Below are positions 12,401-25,630 of a DNA stretch of 64,000 nt, in pieces. The DNA lies in contig JAWPHD010010987.1 of the NCBI GenBank assembly GCA_037043455.1, forward strand, positions 1 through 64,000, in the 5' to 3' direction. The notes under the pieces are model-generated. The model was not told the DNA's origin and ran no database searches. It worked only from the letters and a program-made list of their open reading frames with translations. Source of the stretch: Cyrtodaria siliqua. Its lineage: Eukaryota; Mollusca; Bivalvia; Adapedonta; Hiatellidae. Positions within the stretch are counted from its first letter, which is position 1; every line of letters begins with the position of its first letter. The translations under genes and the position numbers were made by a program.

Positions 12401-15400
12401 GGTATTACGTATAGAATATGTACATTAATATCTGGCGTGTTGCAATGGTTGTTACTATGATACTTGTTATGATTATTGCAGCAAACCTGTATCAAGACAC
12501 AACGTTAATCTCTTACCAAGTGAGCCCAGAAGTTGCATGTACAAGCCATGACACGGCAACAATGAGTTTCACCGTAAGTTTTTCATTTGTATATGTACTT
12601 TCAACAGAGATGACCACGTCAGAAATGCCACTGGCACTCTATGGCACGCAAAATGATACTCGTTGACATTTTATGTACAAGGGACGTAATTCGTTTACAG
12701 GTAAATAGAAAAAATAGAGATAACGTTGCTCTTTCTGCGATCTGAGTGTCCAAATGGTTATTATTTATAAAGGTATTACGTATAGAATATGTACATTATT
12801 ATCTGGCGTGTTGTAATGGTTGTTACTATGATACTTGTTATGATTATTGCAGCAAACCTGTATCAAGACACAACGTTAATCTCTTACCAAGTGAGCCCAG
12901 AAGTTGCATGTACAAGCCATGACACGGCAACAATGAGTTTCACCGTAAGTTTTTCATTTGTATACGTACTTTCAACAGAGATGACCACGTCAGAAATGCC
13001 ACTGGCACTCTATGGCACGCAAAATGATACTCGTTGACATTTTATGTCCAAGGGACGTAATTCGTTTACGGGTAAATAGAAAAAATAGAGATAACGTTGC
13101 TCTTTCTGCGATCTGAGTGTCCAATTGGTTATTATTTATAAAGGTATTACATAAAGAATATGTACATTATTATCTGGCGTGTTGTAATGGTTGTTACTAT
13201 GATACTTGTTATGATTATTGCAGCAAACCTGTATCAAGACACAACGTTAATCTCTTACAAAGTGAGCCCAGAAGTTGCATTTACAAGCCATGACACGGCA
13301 ACAATGAGTTTCACCGTAAGTTTTTCATTTGTATACGTACTTTCAACAGAGATGACCACGTCAGAAATGCCACTGGCACTCTATGGCACGCAAAATGATA
13401 CTCGTTGACATTTTATGTCCAAGGGACGTAATTCGTTTACGGGTAAATAGAAAAAATAGAGATAACGTTGCTCTTTCTGCGATCTGAGTGTCCAAATGGT
13501 TATTATTTATAAAGGTATTACGTATAGAATATGTACATTATTATCTGGCGTGTTGTAATGGTTGTTACTATGATACTTGTTATGATTATTGCAGCAAACC
13601 TGTATCAAGACACAACGTTAATCTCTTACCAAGTGAGCCAAGATGTTGCATGTACAAGCCATGACACGGCAACAATGAGTTTCACCGTAAGTTTTTCATT
13701 TGTATACGTACTTTCAACAGAGATGACCACGTCAGAAATGCCACTGGCACTCATTGGCACGCAAAATGATACTCGTTGACATTTTATGTCCAAGGGACGT
13801 AATTCGTTTACGGGTAAATAGAAAAAATAGAGATAACGTTGCTCTTTCTGCGATCTGAGTGTCCAATTGGTTATTATTTATAAAGGTATTACATAAAGAA
13901 TATGTACATTATTATCTGGCGTGTTGTAATGGTTGTTACTATGATACTTGTTATGATTATTGCAGCAAACCTGTATCAAGACACAACGTTAATCTCTTAC
14001 AAAGTGAGCCCAGAAGTTGCATTTACAAGCCATGACACGGCAACAATGAGTTTCACCGTAAGTTTTTCATTTGTATACGTACTTTCAACAGAGATGACCA
14101 CGTCAGAAATGCCACTGGCACTCTATGGCACGCAAAATGATACTCGTTGACATTTTATGTCCAAGGGACGTAATTCGTTTACGGGTAAATAGAAAAAATA
14201 GAGATAACGTTGCTCTTTCTGCGATCTGAGTGTCCAAATGGTTATTATTTATAAAGGTATTACGTATAGAATATGTACATTATTATCTGGCGTGTTGTAA
14301 TGGTTGTTACTATGATACTTGTTATGATTATTGCAGCAAACCTGTATCAAGACACAACGTTAATCTCTTACCAAGTGAGCCAAGATGTTGCATGTACAAG
14401 CCATGACACGGCAACAATGAGTTTCACCGTAAGTTTTTCATTTGTATACGTACTTTCAACAGAGATGACCACGTCAGAAATGCCACTGGCACTCATTGGC
14501 ACGCAAAATGATACTCGTTGACATTTTATGTCCAAGGGACGTAATTCGTTTACGGGTAAATAGAAAAAATAGAGATAACGTTGCTCTTTCTGCGATCTGA
14601 GTGTCCAAATGGTTATTATTTATAAAGGTATTACGTATAGAATATGTACATTATTATCTGGCGTGTTGTAATGGTTGTTAATATGATACTTGTTATGATT
14701 ATTGCAGCAAACCTGTATCAAGACACAACGGTAATCTCTTACCAAGTGAGCCCAGAAGTTGCATGTACAAGCCATGACACGGCAACAATGAGTTTCACCG
14801 TAAGTTTTTCATTTGTATACGTACTTTCAACAGAGATGACCACGTCAGAAATGCCACTGGCTATCTATGGCACGCAAAATGATACTCGTTGACATTTTAT
14901 GTCCAAGGGACGTAATTCGTTTACGGGTAAATAGAAAAAATAGAGATAATGTTGCTCTTTCTGCGATCTGAGTGTCCAAATGGTTATTATTTATAAAGGT
15001 ATTACGTATAGAATATGTATATTATTATCTGGCGTGTTGTAATGGTTGTTACTATGATACTTGTTATGATTATTGCAGCAAACCTGTATCAAGACACAAC
15101 GTTAATCTCTTACCAAGTGAGCCCAGAAGTTGCATGTACAAGCCATGACACGGCAACAATGAGTTTCACCGTAAGTTTTTCATTTGTATACGTACTTTCA
15201 ACAGAGATGACCACGTCAGAAATGCCACTGGCACTCTATGGCACGCAAAATGATACTCGTTGACATTTTATGTCCAAGGGACGTAATTCGTTTACGGGTA
15301 AATAGAAAAAATAGAGATAACGTTGCTCTTTCTGCGATCTGAGTGTCCAAATGGTTATTATTTATAAAGGTATTACATAAAGAATATGTACATTATTATC

Positions 15401-16127
15401 TGGCGTGTTGTAATGGTTGTTACTATGATACTTGTTATGATTATTGCAGCAAACCTGTATCAAGACACAACGTTAATCTCTTACAAAGTGAGCCCAGAAG
15501 TTGCATGTACAAGCCATGACACGGCAACAATGAGTTTCACCGTAAGTTTTTCATTTGTATACGTACTTTCAACAGAGATGACCACGTCAGAAATGCCACT
15601 GGCACTCTATGGCACGCACAATGATACTCGTTGACATTTTATGTCCAAGGGACGTAATTCGTTTACGGGTAAATAGAAAAAATAGAGATAACGTTGCTCT
15701 TTCTGCGATCTGAGTGTCCAAATGGTTATTATTTATAAAGGTATTACGTATAGAATATGTACATTATTATCTGGCGTGTTGTAATGGTTGTTACTATGAT
15801 ACTTGTTATGATTATTGCAGCAAACCTGTATCAAGACACAACGTTAATCTCTTACCTAGTGAGCCAAGATGTTGCATGTACAAGCCATGACACGGCAACA
15901 ATGAGTTTCACCGTAAGTTTTTCATTTGTATACGTACTTTCAACAGAGATGACCACGTCAGAAATGCCACTGGCACTCATTGGCACGCAAAATGATACTC
16001 GTTGACATTTTATGTCCAAGGGACGTAATTCGTTTACGGGTAAATAGAAAAAATAGAGATAACGTTGCTCTTTCTGCGATCTGAGTGTCCAAATGGTTAT
16101 TATTTATAAAGGTATTACGTATAGAAT

Positions 16128-16485
16128 ATGTACATTATTATCTGGCGTGTTGTAATGGTTGTTACTATGATACTTGTTATGATTATTGCAGCAAACCTGT
16201 ATCAAGACACAACGTTAATCTCTTACCAAGTGAGCCCAGAAGTTGCATGTACAAGCCATGACACGGCAACAATGAGTTTCACCGTAAGTTTTTCATTTGT
16301 ATACGTACTTTCAACAGTGATGACCACGCGGCACTCTATGGCACGCAAAATGATACTCGTTGACATTTTATGTCCAAGGGACGTAATTCGTTTACGGGTA
16401 AATAGAAAAAATAGAGATAACGTTGCTCTTTCTGCGATCTGAGTGTCCAAATGGTTATTATTTATAAAGGTATTACGTAAAGAAT
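16128..16485 (+). repeat. Short satellite monomer (358 bp, net 13-bp deletion)
   Basis: The stretch normally reading GACCACGTCAGAAATGCCAC is collapsed to GACCACGCGGCACTC around 16327. The step to the next monomer is therefore 358 instead of 371. The loss changes the reading frame, so the open frame runs into the spacer and ends at 16442. No other monomer in the window shares this deletion, so it is private and probably young. Confidence 0.9.
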
Positions 16486-19400
16486 ATGTACATTATTATC
16501 TGGCGTGTTGTAATGGTTGTTACTATGATACTTGTTATGATAATTGCAGCAAACCTGTATCAAGACACAACGTTAATATCTTACCAAGTGAGCCCAGAAG
16601 TTGCATGTACAAGCCATGACACGGCAACAATGAGTTTCACCGTAAGTTTTTCATTTGTATACGTACTTTCAACAGAGATGACCACGTCAAAAATGCCACT
16701 GGCACTCTATGGCACGCAAAATGATACTCGTTGACATTTTATGTCCAAGGGACGTAATTCGTTTACGGGTAAATAGAAAAAATAGAGATAACGTTGCTCT
16801 TTCTGCGATCTGAGTGTCCAAATGGTTATTATTTATATAGGTATTGCGTAAAGAATATGTACATTATTATCTGGCGTGTTGTAATGGTTGTTACTATGAT
16901 ACTTGTTATGATTATTGTAGCAAACCTGTATCAAGACACAACGTTAATCTCTTACCAAGTGAGCCCAGAAGTTGCATGTACAAGCCATGACACGGCAACA
17001 ATGAGTTTCACCGTAAGTTTTTCATTTCTATACGTACTTTCAACAGAGATGACCACGTCAGAAATGCCACTGGCACTCTATGGCACGCAAAATGATACTC
17101 GTTGACATTTTATGTCCAATGGACGTAATTCGTTTACGGATAAATAGAAAAAATAGAGATAACGTTGCTCTTTCTGCGATCTGAGTGTCCAAATGGTTAT
17201 TATTTATAAAGGTTTTACGTATAGAATATGTACATTATTATCTGGCGTGTTGTAATGGTTGTTACTATGATACTTGTTATGATTATTGCAGCAAACCTGT
17301 TTCAAGACACAACGTTAATCTCTTACCAAGTGAGCCCAGAAGTTGCATGTACAAGCCATGACACGGCATCAATGAGTTTCACCGTAATTTTTTCATTTTA
17401 TACGTACTTTCAACAGAGATGACCACGTCAGAAATGCCACTGGCACTCTATGGCACGCAAAATGATACTCGTTGACATTTTATGTGCAAGGGACGTAATT
17501 CGTTTACGGGTAAATAGAAAAAATAGAGATAACGTTGCTCTTTCTGCGATCTGAGTGTCCAAATGGTTATTATTTATAAAGGTATTACGTATAGAATATG
17601 TACATTATTATCTGGCGTGTTGTAATGGTTGTTACTATGATACTTGTTATGATTATTGCTGCAAACCTGTATCAAGACACAACGTTAATCTCTTACCAAG
17701 TGAGCCCAGAAGTTGCATGTACAAGCCATGACACGGCAACAATGAGTTTCACCGTAAGTTTTTCATTTGTATACGTACTTTCAACAGAGATGACCACGTC
17801 AGAAATGCCACTGGCACTCTATGGCACGCAAAATGATACTCGTTGACATTTTATGTCCAAGGGACGTAATTCGTTTACGGGTAAATAGAAAAAATAGAGA
17901 TAACGTTGCTCTTTCTGCGATCTGAGTGTCCAAATGGTTATTATTTATAAAGGTATTACGTAAAGAATATGTACATTATTATCTGGCATGTTGTAATGGT
18001 TGTTACTATGATACTTGTTATGATTATTGCAGCAAACCTGTATCAAGACACAACGTTAATCTCTTACCAAGTGAGCCCAGAAGTTGCATGTACAAGCCAT
18101 GACACGGCAACAATGAGTTTCACCGTAAGTTTTTCATTTGTATACGTACTTTCAACAGAGATGACCAAGTCAGAAATGCCACTGGCACTCTATGGCATGC
18201 AAAATGATACTCGTTGACATTTTATGTGCAAGGGACGTAATTCGTTTACGGGTAAATAGAAAAAATAGAGATAACGTTGCTCTTTCTGCGATCTGAGTGT
18301 CCAAATTGTTATTATTTATAAAGGTATTACGTATAGAATATGTACAATATTATCTGGCGTGTTGTAATGGTTGTTACTATGATACTTGTTATGATTATTG
18401 CAGCAAACCTGTATCAAGACACAACGTTAATCTCTTACCAAGTGAGCCCAGAAGATGCATGTACAAGCCATGACACGGCAACAATGAGTTTCACAGTAAG
18501 ATTTTCATTTGTATACGTACTTTCAACAGAGATGACCACGTCAGAAATGCCACTGGCAGTCTATGGCACGCAAAATGATACTCGTTGACATTTTATGTCC
18601 AAGGGACGTAATTCGTTTACGGGTAAATAGAAAAAATAGAGATAACGTTGCTCTTTCTGCGATCTGAGTGTCCAAATGGTTATTATTTATAAAGGTATTA
18701 CGTATAGAATATGTACATTATTATCTGGCGTGTTGTAATGGTTGTTACTATGATACTTGTTATGATTATTGCAGCAAACCTGTATCAAGACACAACGTTA
18801 ATCTCTTACCAAGTGAGCCCAGAAGTTGCATGTACAAGCCATGACACGGCAACAATGAGTTTCACCGTAAGTTTTTCATTTGTATACGTACTTTCAACAG
18901 AGATGACCACGTCAGAAATGCCACTGGCACTCTATGGCACGCAAAATGATACTCGTTGACATTTTATGTCCAAGGGACGTAATTCGTCTACGGGTAAATA
19001 GAAAAAATAGAGATAACGTTGCTCTTTCTGCGATCTGAGTGTCCAAATGGTTATTATTGATAAAGGTATTACGTATAGAATATGTACATTATTATCTGGC
19101 GAGTTGTAATGGTTGTTACTATGATACTTGTTATGATTATTGCAGCAAACCTGTATCAAGACACAACGTTAATCTCTTACCAAGTGAGCCCAGAAGTTGC
19201 ATGTACAAGCCATGACACGGCAACAATGAGTTTCACCGTAAGTTTTTCATTTGTATACGTACTTTCAACAGAGATGACCACGTCAGAAATGCCACTGGCA
19301 GTCTTTGGCACGCAAAATGATACTCGTTGACATTTTATGTCCAAGGGACGTAATTCGTTTACGGGTAAATAGAAAAAATAGAGATAACGTTGCTCTTTCT

Positions 19401-22400
19401 GCGATCTGAGTGTCCAAATGGTTATTATTGATAAAGGTATTACGTATAGAATATGTACATTATTATCTGGCGAGTTGTAATGGTTGTTACTATGATACTT
19501 GTTATGATTATTGCAGCAAACCTGTATCAAGACACAACGTTAATCTCTTACCAAGTGAGCCCAGAAGTTGCATGTACAAGCCATGACACGGCAACAATGA
19601 GTTTCACCGTAAGTTTTTCATTTGTATACGTACTTTCAACAGAGATGACCACGTCAGAAATGCCACTGGCAGTCTTTGGCACGCAAAATGATACTCGTTG
19701 ACATTTTATGTCCAAGGGACGTAATTCGTTTACGGGGAAATAGAAAAAATAGAGATAACGTTGCTCTTTCTGCGATCTGAGTGTCCAAATGGTTATTATT
19801 TATAAAGGTATTACGTATAGAATATGTACATTATTATCTGGCGTGTTGTAATGGTTGTTACTATGATACTTGTTATGATTATTGCAGCAAACCTGTATCA
19901 AGACACAACGTTAATCTCTTACCAAGTGAGCCCAGAAGTTGCATGTACAAGCCATGACACGGCAACAATGAGTTTCACCGTAAGTTTTTCATTTGTATAC
20001 GTACTTTCAACAGAGATGACCACGTCAGAAATGCCACTGGCACACTATGGCACGCAAAATGATACTCGTTGACATTTTATGTCCAAGGGACGTAATTCGT
20101 TTACGGGTAAATAGAAAAAATAGAGATAACGTTGCTCTTTCTGCATCTGAGTGTCCAAATGGTTATTATTTATAAAGGTATTACGTATAGAATATGTACA
20201 TTATTATCTGGCGTGTTGTAATGGTTGTTACTATGATACTTGTTATGATTATTTCAGCAAACCTGTATCAAGACACAACGTTAATCTGTTACCAAGTGAG
20301 CCCAGAAGTTTGCATGTACAAGCCATGACACGGCAACAATGAGTTTCACCGTAAGTTTTTCATTTGTATACGTAATTTCAACAGAGATGACCACGTCAGA
20401 AATGCCACTGGCACTCTATGGCACGCAAAATGATACTCGTTGACATTTTATGTCCAAGGGACGTAATTCGTTTACGGGTAAATAGAAAAAATAGAGATAA
20501 CGTTGCTCTTTCTCCGATCTGAGTGTCCAAATGGTTATTATTTATAAAGGTATTACGTATAGAATATGTACAATATTATCTGGCGTGTTGTAATGGTTGT
20601 TACTATGATACTTGTTATGATTATTGCAGCAAACCTGTATCAAGACACAACGTTAATCTCTTACCAAGTGAGCCCAGAAGTTGCATGTACAAGCCATGAC
20701 ACGGCAACAATGAGTTTCACCGTAAGTTTTTCATTTGTATACGTACTTTCAACAGAGATGACCACGTCAGAAATGCCACTGGCACTCTATGGCACGCAAA
20801 ATGATACTCGTTGACATTTTATGTCCAAGGGACGTAATTCGTTTACGGGTAATTAGAAAAAATAGAGATAACGTTGCTCTTTCTGCGATCTGAGTGTCCA
20901 AATGGTTATTATTTATAAAGGTATTACGTATAGAATATGTACATTATTATCTGGCGTGTTGTAATGGTTGTTACTATGATACTTGTTATGATTATTGCAG
21001 CAAACCTGTATCAAGACACAACGTTAATCTCTTACCAAGTGAGCCCAGAAGTTTCATGTACAAGCCATGACACGGCAACAATGAGTTTCACCGTATGTTT
21101 TTCATTTGTATACGTACTTTCAACAGAGATGACCACGTCAGAAATGCCACTGGCACTCTATGGCACGCAAAATGATACTCGTTGACATTTTATGTCCAAG
21201 GGACGTAATTCGTTTACGGGTAAATAGAAAAAATAGAGATAACGTTGCTCTTTCTGCGATCTGAGTGTCCAAATGGTTATTATTTATAAAGGTATTACGT
21301 ATAGAATATGTACATTATTATCTGGCGTGTTGTAATGGTTGTTACTATGATACTTGTTATGATTATTTCAGCAAACCTGTATCAAGACACAACGTTAATC
21401 TGTTACCAAGTGAGCCCAGAAGTTGCATGTACAAGCCATGACACGGCAACAATGAGTTTCACCGTAAGTTTTTCATTTGTATACGTACTTTCAACAGAGA
21501 TGACCACGTCAGAAATGCCACTGGCACTCTATGGCACGCAAAATGATACTCGTTGACATTTTATGTCCAAGGGACGTAATTCGTTTACGGGTAAATAGAA
21601 AAAATAGAGATAACGTTGCTCTTTCTGCGATCTGAGTGTCCAAATGGTTATTATTTATAAAGGTATTACGTATAGAATATGTACAATATTATCTGGCGTG
21701 TTGTAATGGTTGTTACTATGATACTTGTTATGATTATTGCAGCAAACCTGTATCAAGACACAACGTTAATCTCCTACCAAGTGAGCCCAGAAGTTGCATG
21801 TACCAGCCATGACACGGCAACAATGAGTTTCACCGTAAGTTTTTCATTTGTATACGTACTTTCAACAGAGATGACCACGTCAGAAATGCCACTGGCACTC
21901 TATGGCACGCAAAATGATACTCGTTGACATTTTATGTCCAAGGGACGTAATTCGTTTACGGGTAATTAGAAAAAATAGAGATAACGTTGCTCTTTCTGCG
22001 ATCTGAGTGTCCAAATGGTTATTATTTATAAAGGTATTACGTATAGAATATGTACATTATTATCTGGCGTGTTGTAATGGTTGTTACTATGATACTTGTT
22101 ATGATTATTGCAGCAAACCTGTATCAAGACACAACGTTAATCTCTTACCAAGTGAGCCCAGAAGTTGCATGTACAAGCCATGACACGGCAACAATGAGTT
22201 TCACCGTATGTTTTTCATTTGTATACGTACTTTCAACAGAGATGACCACGTCAGAAATGCCACTGGCACTCTATGGCACGCAAAATGATACTCGTTGACA
22301 TTTTATGTCCAAGGGACGTAATTCGTTTACGGGTAAATAGAAAAAATAGAGATAACGTTTCTCTTTCTGCGATCTGAGTGTCCAAATGGTTATTATTTAT

Positions 22401-24348
22401 AAAGGTATTACGTATAGAATATGTACAATATTATCTGGCGTGTTGTAATGGTTGTTACTATGATACTTGTTATGATTATTGCAGCAAACCTGTATCAAGA
22501 CACAACGTTAATCTCTTACCAAGTGAGCCCAGAAGTTGCATGTACAAGCCATGACACGACAACAATGAGTTTCACCGTATGTTTTTCATTTGTATACGTA
22601 CTTTCAACAGAGATGACCACGTCAGAAATGCCACTGGCACTCTATGGCACGCAAAATGATACTCGTTGACATTTTATGTCCAAGGGACGTAATTCGTTTA
22701 CGGGTAAATAGAAAAAATAGAGATAACGTTTCTCTTTCTGCGATCTGAGTGTCCAAATGGTTATTATTTATAAAGGTATTACGTATAGAATATGTACAAT
22801 ATTATCTGGCGTGTTGTAATGGTTGTTACTATGATACTTGTTATGATTATTGCAGCAAACCTGTATCAAGACACAACGTTAATCTCTTACCAAGTGAGCC
22901 CAGAAGTTGCATGTACAAGCCATGACACGGCAACAATGAGTTTCACCGTAAGTTTTTCATTTGTATACGTACTTTCAACAGAGATGACCACATCAGAAAT
23001 GCCACTGGCAGTCTATGGCACGCAAAATGATACTCGTTGACATTTTATGTCCAAGGGACGTAATTCGTTTACGGGTAAATAGAAAAAATAGAGATAACGT
23101 TGCTCTTTCTGCGATCTGAGTGTCCAAATGGTTATTATTTATAAAGGTATTACGTATAGAATATGTACATTATTATCTGGCGTGTTGTAATGGTTGTTAC
23201 TATGATACTTGTTATGATTATTGCAGCAAACCTGTATCAAGACACAACGTTAATCTCTTACCAAGTGAGCCCAGAAGTTGCATGTACAAGCCATGACACG
23301 GCAACAATGAGTTTCACCGTAAGTTTTTCATTTGTATACGTACTTTCAACAGAGATGACCACGTCAGAAATGCCACTGGCAGTCTATGGCACGCAAAATG
23401 ATACTCGTTGACATTTTATGTCCAAGGGACGTAATTCGTTTACGGGTAAATAGAAAAAATATAGATAACGTTGCTCTTTCTGCGATCTGAGTGTCCAAAT
23501 GGTTATTATTTATAAAGGTATTACGTATAGAATATGTACATTATTATCTGGCGTGTTGTAATGGTTGTTACTATGATACCTGTTATGATTATTGCAGCAA
23601 ACCTGTATCAAGACACAACGTTAATCTCTTACCAAGTGAGCCCAGAAGTAGCATGTACAAGCCATGACACGGCAACAATGAGTTTCACCGTAAGTTTTTC
23701 ATTTGTATACGTACTTTCAACAGAGATGACCACGTCAGAAATGCCACTGGCACTCTATGGCACGCAAAATGATACTCGTTGACATTTTATGTCCAAGGGA
23801 CGTAATTCGTTTACGGGTAAATAGAAAAAATAGAGATAACGTTGCTCTTTCTGCGATCTGATTGTCCAAATGGTTATTATTTATAAAGGTATTACGTATA
23901 GAATATGTACATTATTATCTGGCGTGTTGTAATGGCTGTTACTATGATACTTGTTATGATTATTGCAGCAAACCTGTATCAAGACACAACGTTAATCTCT
24001 TACCAAGTGAGCCCAGAAGTTGCATGTACAAGCCATGACACGGCAACAATGAGTTTCACCGTAAGTTTTTCATTTGTATACGTACTTTCAACAGAGATGA
24101 CCACGTCAGAAATGCCACTGGCACTCTATGGCACGCAAAATGATACTCGTTGACATGTTATGTCCAAGGGACGTAATTCGTTTACGGGTAAATAGAAAAA
24201 ATAGAGATAACGTTGCTCTTTCTGCGATCTGAGTGTCCAAATGGTTATTATTTATAAAGGTATTACGTAAAGAATATGTACATTATTATCTGGCGTGTTG
24301 TAATGGTTGTTACTATGATACTTGTTATGATTATTGCAGCAAACCTGT

Positions 24349-25416
24349 AATTTGTATCATTTTTCGACTTTAACAATACGTTGGTTTCAGTCATATCTGT
24401 CTAACAGGACACAAGTAGTCAGAGTTGGACAGTATCAATCTGAGGAGAGAATCATCAAATCAGGTGTCCCTCAGGGATCTATCCTAGGACCACTTTTGTT
24501 CTTGATTTATGTAAATGATCTACCTTTAGCTTCCAAAGAAGCTTCAGTTGACATGTATGCTGATGACTCCACGCTACATACATCAGGGCTGGATGTGTCA
24601 TCCATTGAGAATAAATTACAAACTGACTTAAATAACATAAATAAATGGTGCACTATAAATAACATGGTTATAAATCCTACAAAAACAACATGTATGCTAT
24701 TAGGTTCAAAATATAAAATAAACCATTCTCGTAAACTCACGCTTTCGATAGATAATTGCCTGATACAATCAGTGTCTTCTCAAAAACTTCTCGGAATTAC
24801 AATAGATCAACATCTAAAGTGGGATGTTCAGATAAGCAAAGTCTGTAATCATATATCGAGTAAATTCACTCTTTTAAGACGAATATCTAAATATTTGACA
24901 CTTGATATGAAAAAGCTATTCTATAATGCATATTTAGTTCCAATATTTGATTATGGATCTATCCTCTGGAGTAATTGTACTAAATTAAATTTTACAAAGG
25001 TTGTTACTTTACAAAAAAGCATCGCACGCTGGATTTTGATAAAACCTTTACATACACCTTCTGCAAATCTTTTCAATGAGTTAAATTGGATGTCATTTGA
25101 AACAAGATGTAAATTTCAAGTAGGTGTTTTAGTTTATAAAGCAACTCATAATCTTACACCAATATACATAAGTAAATTAATAACATTTTCTGAAAATAGC
25201 AGATATAATTTAAGATCATGCATTAAACATGACATTAAGCATCCTAGACCTAAATCCGAATATTTAAAACAATCTTTTACCTATGTTGCCATGCGGACTT
25301 GGAATTCAATCCCAGAAAATATCCGGACTTCTGTTTCTATTTATGCTTTCAAACACAATTATAAATTATTTCTATTTCAAGATAACAGGTGTTCTGCTCA
25401 AATTAAGTTGTGTTAG
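24349..25416 (+). pseudogene. Reverse transcriptase C-terminal fragment, copy 1 (truncated)
   Basis: The frame is open for about 355 codons to TAG at 25414-25416. There is no native start: an in-frame TGA lies just upstream in the satellite (24328-24330) and no ATG stands at the 5' end. Visible in order are WFQSYLSNR, the block-B motif SGVPQGSILGPLLF with YVNDLP, the catalytic YADD (24556-24567) followed by ST, the WC.INNMVINPTKT region, LLGITIDQHLKW, a long connection/thumb region, and a terminal RTWNSIPENIRTS block. The endonuclease domain and the first RT blocks, including the first catalytic aspartate, are missing. The fragment cannot be an active enzyme by itself even though two catalytic aspartates and the frame survive. 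Confidence 0.93.
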
Positions 25417-25587
25417 TAGTGAATACTTGTTTTTAATGCCAGCTTGAAACATATTATTAATGTTACGTGCATGTATTCACTTGCTATTGTTTATAAGTTG
25501 CTGTTGTTATCAGAAGGCCTCATGGAAGATAAGTGTTGTGCAATTGTTTGTATAATCTTAATGAGTTGTACCTTCATGAAATAAAGA

Positions 25588-25625
<38 letters not shown>

Positions 25626-25630
25626 TATTA
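24350..25630 (+). mobile_element. 5'-truncated non-LTR retrotransposon, copy 1, inside the satellite
   Basis: This insertion of 1281 bases lies between CCTGTA (24344-24349) and TCAAGAC of a split monomer. It contains the end of a reverse transcriptase gene, about 170 bases of 3' UTR, an AATAAA at 25580-25585 and a tail with 11 TAT units. Truncation at the 5' end and a simple-repeat tail are hallmarks of target-primed reverse transcription. There is no clear target-site duplication; only TA/TAT is shared between the two junctions, possibly microhomology. The family looks like the CR1/L2/Jockey group by the SGVPQGS and YADDST motifs and the C-terminal RTWNSIP block, but the clade cannot be fixed from a fragment. 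Confidence 0.93.

Larger units (their letters stand above)
1..24349 (+). repeat. 371-bp satellite array, segment 1 (about 65.6 monomers)
   Basis: Near-identical monomers follow head to tail with a 371-bp step: successive ATGTACATT landmarks lie at 172, 543, 914, 1285 and so on. The array is already in mid-monomer at base 1, so it continues to the left. A few steps are 370, 372 or 358 because of small indels. Divergence between monomers is only a few substitutions each, which indicates recent amplification or homogenisation. Each monomer has a T-rich AT-biased part, a TTTATAAAG stretch about 23 nt before the ATG, an 82-codon open frame, and a spacer with AATTCGTTTACGGG. Orientation is given by the open frame. 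The segment ends where a retrotransposon fragment splits a monomer after CCTGTA. Confidence 0.98.

Noticed and set aside
18932..19530. Minus-strand frames of 75-117 codons in the satellite
   Set aside because: They lie opposite the monomer and appear only where private base changes remove a stop. They have no independent support.
24334..24348. Start of the RT frame within the satellite (TTG)
   Set aside because: A TTG start is not credible in a eukaryotic genome, and an in-frame TGA lies just upstream. The first codons are satellite, not element. The coding fragment was started at the junction.
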